Shown piece by piece: positions 17,595 through 26,453 of a stretch of DNA of 64,000 nt. Within the stretch, counting starts at the first letter, position 1, and each line of letters begins with the position of its first letter. The DNA comes from Adhaeribacter terrigena (GTDB lineage Bacteria; Bacteroidota; Bacteroidia; Cytophagales; Hymenobacteraceae). The stretch spans positions 496,001-560,000 of the forward strand of contig NZ_JAEHFX010000001.1 in NCBI RefSeq assembly GCF_016623615.1, read 5' to 3'. The translations under genes and the position numbers were made by a program. Below the pieces are notes generated by a model. That model saw nothing but the letters and a program-made list of their open reading frames with translations. It did no database searches and was not told where the DNA came from.

Positions 17595-18977
17595 ATGACC
17601 ACTTTCGCGGATCTGAACCTGAAACCCGAGCTCCTGCAACGTTTGCAGGAAATGCAATACCACACGCCCACGCCCATTCAGGAAACGGCTATTCCAATTT
17701 TGCTCGAAGGCCGCGACGTAGCCGGTCAGGCGGAAACCGGAAGCGGCAAAACAGCAGCTTATGGTTTGCCTATATTAAACGCACTTCAACCGGAACTGCA
17801 GCAGATTCAGGCGCTGGTAATTGTGCCTACCCGTGAACTGGCCGTGCAGGTGCAGAAAGAACTGAAACTTTACGGACAGCAAATCAGGAATTTAAAGATC
17901 GGCGCTTTTTACGGCGGTCATAAATTTTCCGAAGAAACCGCTTCGCTGGCTTTCCCGCCGCAAGTGCTGGTTTGTACACCCGGCAGGATTGTAGACCATC
18001 TGAACCGCCAGACCGTTGAACTGAAGCACTTAAAACAACTGGTTTTAGACGAAGCCGATAAATTGCTGGAAATGGGTTTTCAGGAAGAACTCGACCAACT
18101 GATGCGGAATCTGCCCAAGAAGCGCCAGAGCATTTTGTTTTCCGCCACCATGCCCGATAAAGTGAAAGGCCTCGTGGTGCGGTCGCTGAACAAACCCAAA
18201 ATGCTGGAAGCTTCCCAAAAAGCAAATCCAAACCAGCTCCACTTTTCAGGGCTGAAAGTGAAGCCGGAAGAGAAAGAAACGATCCTGGTAAACCTGCTCA
18301 ACAGCTTCGACCATGCAGGAACGGTAATTTTCGTGAATACCCGCGAAGCCGTAGATGGTTTGGTTGATTTCCTGCAAGCCAAAAAAATAGGAGCAAAGCC
18401 TTTGCACGGCGGCATGGAACAACCCGCCCGCGACAAAACCATGATGCTGTTCCGCAACGGCACCATTCCGGTTCTGGTAGCTACAGATGTAGCCGCCCGT
18501 GGCCTCGATATTTCCGCCTTAACCACCATCATCCACTTCGAAATTCCCCACGACGAAGAAGCGTTCCTGCACCGCAGTGGCCGCACCGGCCGGGCCGGAA
18601 AAAGCGGCGTGGTGTACACGTTGGCCACCGAGAAAGACGAAATGAAGCTCCGGGAATGGCCGCAGGTGAAAATCGATGAATGGCTGCCGGTTTCCAAATT
18701 CCAGCGCATGGCAGCCGTTTCCAAGCCGAAAACGCAAACCGCAGCTTTTACTACCCTGCACATTACCGCCGGTAAAAAAGACAAGATCAGCCCCAGAGAT
18801 ATTGTAGGCGCTTTGATTGCCGAAGCCGGGTTGAAAATGGAGCAGATCGGGAAAATCGAAGTGCTGGAGCGTTTTAGTTATGTGGCCGTTCCGCAGAAAC
18901 AGGCTAATGCGATTGTAGAAAAGTTAGGGCAAGGGCGAATTAAAGGGAAGAAATTCAAGGTTAGTTTGGTGAAGTGA
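17595..18977 (+). CDS. DEAD-box RNA helicase with DbpA-type RNA-binding domain
   Basis: 460 residues. All superfamily 2 motifs are present: Q-motif region, AETGSGKT (46-53), PTRELAVQ, TPGRI, DEAD in VLDEADKLLEMGF, SATMP, VATDVAARGLDI and HRSGRTGRAGKSG. The last ~75 residues (from KKDKISPRDIVGAL to KKFKVSLVK) form the DbpA/CsdA-like RNA-binding domain, which in E. coli DbpA directs the enzyme to 23S rRNA. So a role in ribosome assembly is likely. The frame is open for 31 more codons upstream, but a promoter box and an intergenic box lie there, so translation should begin at MTTFADLNLK. Confidence 0.93.
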   Translation: MTTFADLNLKPELLQRLQEMQYHTPTPIQETAIPILLEGRDVAGQAETGSGKTAAYGLPILNALQPELQQIQALVIVPTRELAVQVQKELKLYGQQIRNLKIGAFYGGHKFSEETASLAFPPQVLVCTPGRIVDHLNRQTVELKHLKQLVLDEADKLLEMGFQEELDQLMRNLPKKRQSILFSATMPDKVKGLVVRSLNKPKMLEASQKANPNQLHFSGLKVKPEEKETILVNLLNSFDHAGTVIFVNTREAVDGLVDFLQAKKIGAKPLHGGMEQPARDKTMMLFRNGTIPVLVATDVAARGLDISALTTIIHFEIPHDEEAFLHRSGRTGRAGKSGVVYTLATEKDEMKLREWPQVKIDEWLPVSKFQRMAAVSKPKTQTAAFTTLHITAGKKDKISPRDIVGALIAEAGLKMEQIGKIEVLERFSYVAVPQKQANAIVEKLGQGRIKGKKFKVSLVK

Positions 18978-18979
18978 CC

Positions 18980-19494
18980 TCACCCAACCTTCCCCTAATT
19001 CAGGGGAGGACTTTGATCGGATAATGTGATTTAATCACCCCCGAACCCCTCTTTGAAAAGGAGGGGAGTTTGAAAACTGTCAGCTAAAGCAGACGGCAAT
19101 GAATTTTCTTGCTTTTGACTTTTTGTGCTTAATAGCATAGCGTTTTTATTAGCTTACTACAAAACACTGAACTTAAAAATTTGCAGCGCAGCAGCTCCCC
19201 TCCTTTTTTCAAGGAGGGGTTGGGGCAATGCCGTCAACTTAAGGGAATCCATAGAAAATTATTGGGTCATTCTGAGCCTGTCGAAGAAACTTACGCGGAA
19301 TTACAATGGAATTTTGAGCGACTGAGCGATAAATTCCTTGCAGGTTCGGTACGAGTTAGTTCCCTCCCAAGGTCGGGATGACCCAATAATTTTCTATGGA
19401 TTCCCTTAAGTTGACGGCATTGGGGGCTGGGGTGGTTATTTCACGTTATTGCGTAAAAAGTCCTCCCTGAATTAGGGGAGGATTTAGGTGGGGT
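18980..19494. repeat. cluster of nested palindromes
   Basis: Three layers of inverted repeats. Outer arms 18980-19014 and 19456-19494 contain TCCCCTAATTCAGGGGAGGA and its near-complement. A second pair of CCCCTCCTT-type hairpins is at 19034-19070 and 19190-19227. The inner layer is palindromic element copy 2 (19226-19422). The piece 19080-19108 is an inverted copy of the tail of the long interspersed repeat (its reverse strand reads AATTCATTGCCGTCTGCTTT), followed by a box AATAGCATAGCGTTTTT at 19131-19147. No gene. Confidence 0.7.
19226..19422. repeat. MITE-like palindromic element, copy 2
   Basis: Two 45-base arms, 19226-19270 and 19378-19422, are perfect inverted repeats. The middle is homologous, in reverse orientation, to the centre of copy 1, including the CTGTCGAAGAAACTTACGCG and AATTCCTTGCAGGTTCGGTA words. 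Confidence 0.8.
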
Positions 19495-19503
19495 AATAAA
19501 CAC

Positions 19504-19540
19504 AAAAAAAGCAGCTCCGTTTCCGAAGCTGCTTTTTTTA
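19504..19540. terminator. intrinsic terminator after mdh
   Basis: AAAAGCAGCT pairs with AGCTGCTTTT; A-run and T-run flank it. Confidence 0.85.
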
Positions 19541-19582
19541 TTTTATCGAACAATCGAATATCGAAAACTCGAACGATCTTAA

Positions 19583-20521
19583 TTAAGCGTTAACCGGCAT
19601 GTTGTCCAGGACGTCCATCACTTCGCGAACGGCTTTTTCGGATGCTTTCAACAGCTCCATTTCTTCGTCGTTTAGTTGCAGTTCGATCACTTTTTCTATG
19701 CCGTTTTTGCCTAATACTACTGGTACACCTAAATAAGTACCGTTAATGCCGTATTCGCCTTCCAGTTTAATGCAAACCGGGAATACGCGTTTCTGGTCAC
19801 GTACGATGGCTTCTACCATCTGTGCAGCTGCGGAACCCGGAGCATACCAGGCAGAAGTACCCATCAGTTTTACCAGTTCGCCGCCGCCGTTTTTGGTGCG
19901 CTCGATGATCGCGTTCAGTTTATCTTCCGCGATCAGCTCCGTAACCGGAATACCACCAACGGTAGTGTAACGTGGAAGTGGAACCATGGTGTCGCCGTGG
20001 CCGCCCATTAATACCGCCTGGATATCTTTAGGCGATACGTTCAGTTCTTCGGCTAAGAAAGCGCGGTAACGGGCCGTATCCAGAATACCGGCCATACCCA
20101 TCACTTTCGTGCGTGGCAGTTTGGAAGTTAAATGCGCGGCGTAAGTCATTACGTCGAGCGGGTTAGAAACCACAATGATGATGGCTTCCGGAGAATATTT
20201 GATCACGTTTTCGGTAACCGAACGCACGATGCCCGCATTGGTAGAAATAAGGTCGTCGCGGGTCATGCCAGGTTTGCGCGGCAGGCCGGAAGTGATCACC
20301 ACTACGTCGGAGTTAGCGGTTTTGCTGTAATCGTTGGTTACGCCGGTGGTACGGGTGTCATACAGGTTGATCGGAGCTTTCTGCCAGATATCCAGCGCTT
20401 TGCCTTCGGCGAACCCTTCTTTGATGTCTACTAAAACTACTTCGTTCGCGATCTCGCGGTAGGCCAGAACATCGGCACAGGTTGCGCCCACGTTACCGGC
20501 GCCAACTACGGTTACTTTCAT
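19583..20521 (-). CDS. mdh: malate dehydrogenase
   Basis: 312 residues of the lactate dehydrogenase-like MDH type. The NAD-binding GAGNVG is at 7-12, the Asp that selects NAD is D32, substrate arginines are R82 (LPRKPG, malate-type) and R88, followed by R151, and the catalytic His is H175 in GGHGDT. It interconverts malate and oxaloacetate in the cytoplasmic TCA cycle. Monocistronic, with a terminator directly after the stop codon. Confidence 0.96.
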   Translation of the reverse strand: MKVTVVGAGNVGATCADVLAYREIANEVVLVDIKEGFAEGKALDIWQKAPINLYDTRTTGVTNDYSKTANSDVVVITSGLPRKPGMTRDDLISTNAGIVRSVTENVIKYSPEAIIIVVSNPLDVMTYAAHLTSKLPRTKVMGMAGILDTARYRAFLAEELNVSPKDIQAVLMGGHGDTMVPLPRYTTVGGIPVTELIAEDKLNAIIERTKNGGGELVKLMGTSAWYAPGSAAAQMVEAIVRDQKRVFPVCIKLEGEYGINGTYLGVPVVLGKNGIEKVIELQLNDEEMELLKASEKAVREVMDVLDNMPVNA

Positions 20522-20627
20522 TATGATCAGGTTTTTAAGTGTAATAATTTCGGTTGGGTAAAATTAGAAAAAAACCAATACCGGTGCGAGTTTTTTGTGT
20601 TTTTTAATTGGAAGGAGTTTTGGAGGG

Positions 20628-20645
20628 GAAAAGGATAGCGTTTTT
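20628..20645. repeat. intergenic box
   Basis: GAAAAGGATAGCGTTTTT, between divergent mdh and the FAD oxidase gene. Confidence 0.7.
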
Positions 20646-20713
20646 CTAAACAATCTGGTGGTTAAGTCGCTTTTTAAGATAAAGCAGTTATTCCATTCTT
20701 AAAGAACCAAACC

Positions 20714-22099
20714 ATGCAGGATGCACCAGAAATTGCAGCACTAAAACTTCAGTTGCGGGGTGAATTAATTCAGGCTACCGATGCCGGTTACGACGAAGCC
20801 CGCAAAGTTTATAACGGCATGATCGACAAACGCCCACGCTATATTGTGCGCTGTGCAAACGTGGCGGACGTGATTTACTGCGTGAACTTCGCCCGGGAGC
20901 AAAATTTGTTGCTGGCTATAAGAGGAGGCGGGCACAACGGTCCCGGTTTGGGAACCTGCGACGACGGCCTGGTGATCGATCTTTCGCGCATGAAAGGAAT
21001 CCGTATTGATCCGGAAGAAAAAACTGCCTGGGTAGAAGGTGGTTGTACGTTAGGTGATTTTGACCATGCGGCGCACGTTTTCGGTTTGGCAACGCCGAGC
21101 GGCATTAATTCAACTACCGGCATTGGCGGATTGACTTTGGGCGGAGGCGTAGGGCATCTGAGCCGCCAATATGGGCTCACCATCGATAATTTGCTGGGAG
21201 CGGACATGGTACTGGCCGATGGTAGTTTTGTGCAGGTAAATAAAGATAACCACGAAGACCTGTTTTGGGCGATCCGGGGTGGTGGCGGGAATTTCGGGGT
21301 GGTTACGGCTTTTCATTTTAAACTTCACCCGGTAGATATAACTTATAGCGGCCCAATGATCTGGGAATTAAGCGAAGCCAAAGAAGTGATGCAGTGGTAC
21401 CGCGATTTTATTGAAGATGCGCCGGAAGACCTCAACGGTTTTTTTGCTTTCCTGAAAGTGCCGCCGGTAGAACCCTTTCCGCAGGAATATCATACCAAAA
21501 CCATGTGCGGCATTGTGTGGTGCTATACCGGCGAGCTGGCTGAAGCCGAAAAAGTTTTCAAACCGATCCGTGAATTTAAAAAGCCTGCTATTGACTTTGT
21601 AGGCCCGATTCCGCACCCGGCGCTGCAAAGCATGTTCGATGCGCTTTACCCGCCGGGCTACCAATGGTACTGGAAAGCCGATTTCGTGAATGATTTACCG
21701 GATGAAGCCATTGAAAAGCATTTAGAGTTTGCCGCAAAATTTCCTTCGCTTTTCTCTACCATGCACCTTTACCCGATAAACGGTGCCGTGCATAAACATT
21801 CCACTTCTGATATGGCCTGGAATTTCCGGGAGGCAACCTGGGCGCAGGTAATTGTGGGCGTAGACCCGGACCCGGCCAATAAAGATAAAGTGGTTTCCTG
21901 GGCCCGGGATTATTACAAGGCGCTACACCCGTTTGGAGCCGGTGGCGCTTATGTTAATTTTATGATGGAAGAGGGGGAAGACCGGATCCGGGCAACCTAC
22001 GGCAAAAATTATGAAAAGCTGGAGAAAATAAAGGCCAAGTATGATCCTGATAATTTATTCCGGGTGAACCAGAATATTAAGCCGTTGGTGGTAAGCTGA
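20714..22099 (+). CDS. FAD-linked oxidase (PCMH/BBE type)
   Basis: 461 residues. The FAD-binding PCMH domain starts with AIRGGGHNGPGLG, where His74 is the residue that carries FAD covalently in the berberine-bridge-like family. The second covalent cysteine of the bicovalent members is missing (TGIGGLTLGGGVGHLSRQYG), so attachment should be by histidine only. The C-terminal BBE element ends with YGKNYEKLEKIKAKYDPDNLFRVNQNI. Such enzymes oxidise sugars or other alcohols; the substrate cannot be inferred. No signal peptide. Single gene with its own terminator. Confidence 0.88.
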   Translation: MQDAPEIAALKLQLRGELIQATDAGYDEARKVYNGMIDKRPRYIVRCANVADVIYCVNFAREQNLLLAIRGGGHNGPGLGTCDDGLVIDLSRMKGIRIDPEEKTAWVEGGCTLGDFDHAAHVFGLATPSGINSTTGIGGLTLGGGVGHLSRQYGLTIDNLLGADMVLADGSFVQVNKDNHEDLFWAIRGGGGNFGVVTAFHFKLHPVDITYSGPMIWELSEAKEVMQWYRDFIEDAPEDLNGFFAFLKVPPVEPFPQEYHTKTMCGIVWCYTGELAEAEKVFKPIREFKKPAIDFVGPIPHPALQSMFDALYPPGYQWYWKADFVNDLPDEAIEKHLEFAAKFPSLFSTMHLYPINGAVHKHSTSDMAWNFREATWAQVIVGVDPDPANKDKVVSWARDYYKALHPFGAGGAYVNFMMEEGEDRIRATYGKNYEKLEKIKAKYDPDNLFRVNQNIKPLVVS

Positions 22100-22130
22100 G
22101 AAAATATGGTTTCTGTTTGAATATAAAATG

Positions 22131-22158
22131 AGCCACCTAATATGTATAGGTGGCTTTT
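22131..22158 (+). terminator. intrinsic terminator
   Basis: AGCCACCTA (22131-22139) pairs with TAGGTGGCT (22147-22155), then T-rich. Confidence 0.8.
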
Positions 22159-22188
22159 ACTTTATTATTAAGAAGTAGTTTTTGAAGG

Positions 22189-22206
22189 GAAAAGGATAGC
22201 GTTTTT
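22189..22206. repeat. intergenic box
   Basis: GAAAAGGATAGCGTTTTT, identical to the copy at 20628-20645. Confidence 0.7.
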
Positions 22207-22305
22207 CGGGGCTAAAATTACTTAAAAGCGGATTTTACTGATCATCAGCATTATTACTAATCGTTGTTTGCTTTCTTGGTAACTGAAATTCGCTTTTAAA
22301 TATCT

Positions 22306-23649
22306 TTAATCCGGCAGCTCAAAAGAGGCCTTGAGTTTACCGCTCTTTATTGCTTTCATAAATTCTGCAAAATCACGTTCGGTTTGGTTGGCATAAGCCA
22401 CTGCAAATTTCCCGATCGCCATGTCTAATTGTTCCCTTTTCCCCATATAACCGGCTAAAAGGGATGAAGGTCCGGTTTTTGCGTGGGCGCGGGCCAGCAT
22501 TCTGCCGCATAGTTTGGCGTAACCTTTTAAAACTGCCTTGTCGAACGTTTCTATATCGGGGGAAATTTTTTTGTCTTTCAGCTGGCGTACATAGAATTGT
22601 CTTCCGCCCGGCCCGGTACTCCACCCCAGAAAAACATCGCTGGCCGCCTGCACCAGCCGCTGCCCTGCTACCACCCGCTGACCATGGTGTTTGTAAATGC
22701 TTTTACCGGTAAAGGGCTCCAGAGCGCTTTCGCCGGCTTCTTTTATCTGCAGAAAAAGCGGCTCGTCTTTTTTGTTCATCAGCAGAGCCACAAAACAGGG
22801 CGTTCCCACGCTGCCTACGCCTACTACTTTCATGGCCAGGTCTACCATTTTGTATTGGTTGAAAAGCCATTTTCTGTCTGACTGTAGGGTTTCTGCGTAT
22901 TTTTTAAAGAACCCTTCAATCATTTTCCGACTCTTATCAATATCAAAGGGGTGATAAACCAGGGGCGGCTGATCTTTGATCACGAAATTACCGGATGAGC
23001 TGATGGCCATTTTATAGAGCTCTTTTTGGATAGATTGCTTCTGACCTTTGCTAATTAATTTGTCCAGTTGTTTTTTTGACCTTTTAACTTTAGCCATGTC
23101 GCGAATTCCCTCCAGATCGAATTTTATGTACCACAGATCCAGTATGTTCATGGCCGCAAATTCCTGCATGCTTTCCCGGTAATATTTAGAAACATTGCGG
23201 GCAATTTCCAGGGTTGTACTTTCGCCAATGCCTTTTTCCCGGGCCGCGAGCACAAAGCTGGTAGCCAGGCGTTTCAGGTCCCATTCCCAGGGAGCCGGAT
23301 TCGTTTCGTCGAAATCGTTGGCATCGAAGATCAGGCTGCGTTCGGGGGTGGCAAAACCGCCGAAATTCGCTAAATGCGCATCGCCGATGGCCTGTACATT
23401 TACCTTGGTGTGCGGCTGAAAGGCCAGATCGTAAGCCATTACGGAAGCCGTAGCGCGGTAAAAAGTAAAAGGCGATTTGCTCATCCGGGCGTGCCTGATC
23501 GGAACCAGGTTCTGAAGGCGGCCAACATTGTCGGCCTTAATAAAAGCCGCGATTGTAGGACGGTTTGGCGGCAGTTTAAAAGTGCCCTGTTCGTTTCTTT
23601 TTAATTTCTGCCGAAGCTTTTTGCCTTCATTTCCTGGTTTTACTTTCAT
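22306..23649 (-). CDS. DUF2252 family protein
   Basis: About 447 residues. The typical DUF2252 pattern is present: the FYRATASVMAYDLA segment, GDAHLANFGGF, then FDANDFDETNPAPWEWDLKRLATSFVLA, and late HAKTG. This family has a protein-kinase-like fold and is sometimes called an aminoglycoside phosphotransferase relative; its substrate is unknown. The frame is open to an ATG at 23682, but the extra 11 residues (MKIRNLYFHTA) look non-coding and the second ATG (MKVKPGN) is preferred; this choice is uncertain. Monocistronic. Confidence 0.85.
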   Translation of the reverse strand: MKVKPGNEGKKLRQKLKRNEQGTFKLPPNRPTIAAFIKADNVGRLQNLVPIRHARMSKSPFTFYRATASVMAYDLAFQPHTKVNVQAIGDAHLANFGGFATPERSLIFDANDFDETNPAPWEWDLKRLATSFVLAAREKGIGESTTLEIARNVSKYYRESMQEFAAMNILDLWYIKFDLEGIRDMAKVKRSKKQLDKLISKGQKQSIQKELYKMAISSSGNFVIKDQPPLVYHPFDIDKSRKMIEGFFKKYAETLQSDRKWLFNQYKMVDLAMKVVGVGSVGTPCFVALLMNKKDEPLFLQIKEAGESALEPFTGKSIYKHHGQRVVAGQRLVQAASDVFLGWSTGPGGRQFYVRQLKDKKISPDIETFDKAVLKGYAKLCGRMLARAHAKTGPSSLLAGYMGKREQLDMAIGKFAVAYANQTERDFAEFMKAIKSGKLKASFELPD

Positions 23650-23722
23650 AGCAGTATGGAAATACAAGTTCCTTATTTTCAACCGCTTGTTCAGGCAAAG
23701 GTTTTAAAAAGATGAGCATAAT

Positions 23723-23757
23723 AAAAGAAGGCGACAATTAATTGCCGCCTTCTTTTA
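23723..23757. terminator. terminator-like hairpin
   Basis: AAAAGAAGGCG pairs with CGCCTTCTTTT around a CAATTAATTG centre, upstream of the DUF2252 gene and downstream of nothing on its strand. It may be the remnant 3' end of a lost gene. Confidence 0.65.
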
Positions 23758-23880
23758 TTATTTGTAAGATATTGATTGTCTTTTAATTCTGCAAGCCGAT
23801 CATCGTTTGGGTTAAATTGCGCTTTTCGTTTTGCAGGTTCATGAGAGAAAGGTTTGGTTAAGGTTACGGTTTTTTGTGGG

Positions 23881-23897
23881 GAAAGGGTAGCGGTTTG
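23881..23897. repeat. intergenic box
   Basis: GAAAGGGTAGCGGTTTG, 2 bp from the stop codon of the lipoprotein gene. Confidence 0.6.
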
Positions 23898-23899
23898 AA

Positions 23900-24625
23900 T
23901 TACAAAACCCGCTGGTATTTCTTGCCGCTAACAGTTGTAAGCCGGACCAGACCATGCACTGCCGAATAATAAACGCTGTCAAGGCCAAGCGGACTGTTTA
24001 TAGAGCCTCCCTGGTAAGGTTTATAACTGGAGCATCTGTCGGAAATGCTGGCAGTATTTAATTTATGGAACTGCTGCCCGTTAAACGAGATTTGCGGTAT
24101 AAAATTAAAATTGCCGATTATTGGGTATAAGCTTTCTTCTGTTTTTCCTAAATAAATTTGTTCGTTATTGAATTGTTGTGAAATTTTAAAAAAAAGGTAG
24201 AAAGAACATTTATAATTCGATTTGCAAGGGCGATTGAATTCCGGATCATTTGGGTTGTCGCCACTTTCAATGCGGGCTTCAAGCGAAATAGGTTGGTTCT
24301 GGTCGTTTGTAATATTTCCTTCGAAATGGGCGGTAACTTTATCCCAAGTCTCATAAATTGATTCGCAGGGCGTGTTTTCATGCCCGAGAGGCACATAGGT
24401 TACAGGCGATATTTCTTTGTTTTTACAAACCAGGAAATATTTATTCCCAGCATCATCCAGAAAGTGCAGGCTGTCACCAGGTTGATTGGGAATAAAGCTT
24501 CTTTCCGTTACGCTTAATAAAGGCTTTTTTTGTGGATCACAATCTTGACGCAAGCAGCCTCCTAATATATTCCCTATAAACAGGAGAATCATTACTTGTA
24601 GAGTACGAGTGGCAAACAGCTTCAT
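23900..24625 (-). CDS. putative lipoprotein, unknown
   Basis: 241 residues. The signal sequence ends in a lipobox, ILGGC with Cys24, so the mature protein should be lipid-anchored in the envelope. Several further cysteines (in RQDC, FLVC, ENTPC, NRPC, YKC and SDRC) could form disulfides. No domain recognised. The gene is more AT-rich than its neighbours. It is followed, with a 83-bp gap, by tilS on the same strand upstream; they may share transcription. Confidence 0.7.
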   Translation of the reverse strand: MKLFATRTLQVMILLFIGNILGGCLRQDCDPQKKPLLSVTERSFIPNQPGDSLHFLDDAGNKYFLVCKNKEISPVTYVPLGHENTPCESIYETWDKVTAHFEGNITNDQNQPISLEARIESGDNPNDPEFNRPCKSNYKCSFYLFFKISQQFNNEQIYLGKTEESLYPIIGNFNFIPQISFNGQQFHKLNTASISDRCSSYKPYQGGSINSPLGLDSVYYSAVHGLVRLTTVSGKKYQRVL

Positions 24626-24708
24626 AATTTGGTATTAAATTTTTGTAATAATAACCATTATTTACAAAGGATGTTACAGTAAAGAGGTTTGTTTTTAACA
24701 AGCTATTA

Positions 24709-26037
24709 TCACTTCCTCTCAAACCAAACCTCCAAAACTTCCTCCGTCTTCTCACTCACTTTAAATCGGTTATCCGGCCGCAAGCCAACCACCCAGGCAA
24801 TGCTTTGCGCCGAACTCAGCACCAGAACTTTGGCTTTTAAATTAAGCGGCACTTTCTGATCGATCAGCAAATCGCTGATTTTCTTTTTTCCGTTCATGCC
24901 GAGCGGCACAAACCAGTCGCCTTCCTGCCACGGGCGGAGTTTGAGCGGGAATTGCAGCAAAGCGGCATCCAGGGCAGCTACTTTTTTGCCTTTCGGAATT
25001 TTATAACCTTCGGCGGGAACACGTTTTAGTTTGATCGTGAAGTTATCGGCCTGCAGTTCGGTGTCGGTTTCGGAAATTTCGTAGGAGGCAAACTGGCGCA
25101 GGTCTTTGGGCGTAATTACGAGTTGTTCGCGGTCTATTACCAGGTGGTGCGTCGGCGAATCGAATTGCGTGCCGGAAGCATTGTGCAGGTTGGCGGCAAT
25201 TTGCTTCGACTTTTCGAAGGGAAAATGATACGGTTTTAGCAGTTCGTGCAGCACGGTAGCCAAAGATAAACTCGTTTCCAGTTCCGGTACATTTATATAA
25301 GTGGCTTCGTCGGTTTCTTTCACGGCCCGGTTTTTTGCTTCGGAAACATAGCGTTCGAAAATGGCTTCGGCGCCGCGGATGCGTTCGGAGGTCTGGAAAA
25401 TGGTTTCTTCCAGGTTCGGGTTTAGTTTTTTGAGCACCGGCACTACTTCGTGGCGCAGCAGGTTGCGCTGATATTTGGTGGTTTCGTTGCTCGCGTCTTC
25501 GCGCCAGGCCAGGCGGTTTTCCACTAAATAATCGTAGAGATCGTCTTTGGCCATGCAAAGCAACGGACGAATTAAGTTGCCATTCTTTGGCGGAATGCCG
25601 TGTAAACCCGCCAGACCGGTGCCGCGCGTGAGGTTCAGGAGAATAGTTTCTAACGTGTCGTTCTGGTGATGGGCGGTGGCAATAAAGTCGAAACCAAGTT
25701 CCTGGCGCAGTTTTTCGAACCAGCTGTAACGCAGTTGCCGGGCCGCCATCTGGATGGAAAGTCCGTGTTCATCGGCGAAAGCCTGGGTGGAAAAATGCTC
25801 GGAGTAAAACGGCACTTCGTATTTTTTGGCCAGTTTTTTTACGAACAGTTCATCGGCTTCCGATTCTTCGCCGCGCAACCCGAAGTTGCAGTGCGCAATC
25901 GCAATTTCGTATTTGAGTTTGTGCAGCACGTCGGCTAAAACCACGGAATCGAGGCCACCACTTACGGTTACAATTATTTTCGCGCTGGCTTCGGCCAGTT
26001 TGTTTTCTTTTATATAAGAAGCTATTTTTTCTAGCAT
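24709..26037 (-). CDS. tilS: tRNA(Ile)-lysidine synthase
   Basis: 442 residues. The PP-loop SGGLDS is at 26-31, followed by family motifs HCNFGLRGEESEAD and TAHHQNDTLETILLNLTRGTGLAGL. The C-terminal part (from LKLRPWQEGDWFVPLGMNGKKKISD) is the TilS C-terminal substrate-binding domain. The enzyme converts C34 of tRNA-Ile(CAU) to lysidine and is essential. An intergenic-type box (GAAAATGATACGGTTTT, 25221-25237) lies inside the coding region, in the KPYHFPFEK segment. Confidence 0.95.
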   Translation of the reverse strand: MLEKIASYIKENKLAEASAKIIVTVSGGLDSVVLADVLHKLKYEIAIAHCNFGLRGEESEADELFVKKLAKKYEVPFYSEHFSTQAFADEHGLSIQMAARQLRYSWFEKLRQELGFDFIATAHHQNDTLETILLNLTRGTGLAGLHGIPPKNGNLIRPLLCMAKDDLYDYLVENRLAWREDASNETTKYQRNLLRHEVVPVLKKLNPNLEETIFQTSERIRGAEAIFERYVSEAKNRAVKETDEATYINVPELETSLSLATVLHELLKPYHFPFEKSKQIAANLHNASGTQFDSPTHHLVIDREQLVITPKDLRQFASYEISETDTELQADNFTIKLKRVPAEGYKIPKGKKVAALDAALLQFPLKLRPWQEGDWFVPLGMNGKKKISDLLIDQKVPLNLKAKVLVLSSAQSIAWVVGLRPDNRFKVSEKTEEVLEVWFERK

Positions 26038-26097
26038 GGGTTAATGCGCTAATGCGGTAATGTGCTGAAACTTTCGTGTTTCTTTTGAGATCAATTT

Positions 26098-26232
26098 AAT
26101 TTTCGGTCATCCAGAGCTTGTCAAAGGAACTAACGCGTATCGAACCTGCAAGGAATTTATCGCTCTTCGCTCAAAATTTCCTTGTAATTCCACGTTAGTT
26201 TCCGCGCCAGGCTCGGAATGACGCAATAAGGG
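26098..26232. repeat. MITE-like palindromic element, decayed copy 3
   Basis: It matches the centre of copies 1 and 2 (GGTCATCCAGAGCTTGTCAA, AACTAACGCGTATCGAACCT, CTTGTAATTCCACGTTAGTT) but the outer arms with the CAACTTAAG word are gone. Confidence 0.7.
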
Positions 26233-26328
26233 ATTGGCTTAAATCTTACGGTGAAAATATATTCCTTTCTCCCTTTATGTATTTCAGACGAAACTGCGTT
26301 TAAAAACCTGCCACCACTTTTTTCGGTT

Positions 26329-26385
26329 AAAACCATAGCGTTTAATTTGCTACTGATTTTTCAAGCTTAAAACGCTATGGTTTTC
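26329..26385. repeat. two intergenic boxes as an inverted pair
   Basis: AAAACCATAGCGTTTAA (26329-26345) and TTAAAACGCTATGGTTTT (26368-26385) are almost exact reverse complements, able to form a 15-16 bp stem around a 22-base loop, upstream of the OstA-like gene. Confidence 0.7.
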
Positions 26386-26400
26386 GGCCTGAAAACTGCG

Positions 26401-26433
26401 TTTCGGCAATGCCGGTATTTTATGCTAATTTTG
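26401..26433 (+). promoter_or_regulatory. promoter of the OstA-like gene
   Basis: TAATTTTG (26426-26433) matches TAnnTTTG exactly. TTTC at 26401-26404, 21 bp upstream, may serve as the -33 element. The ATG is 21 bp downstream. Confidence 0.55.
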
Positions 26434-26453
26434 CCCGCTTTATTAAAGTTTAA

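Noticed and set aside
19125-19381. Two overlapping 66-codon frames near 19.2 kb
   Set aside because: They cover the arms of the palindromic element and would be translated from inverted repeats.
23783-23842. A 19-residue frame (MNLQNEKRNLTQTMIGLQN) on the minus strand
   Set aside because: Too short for a decision and without support; it could be the remnant of the gene whose terminator is at 23723-23757.
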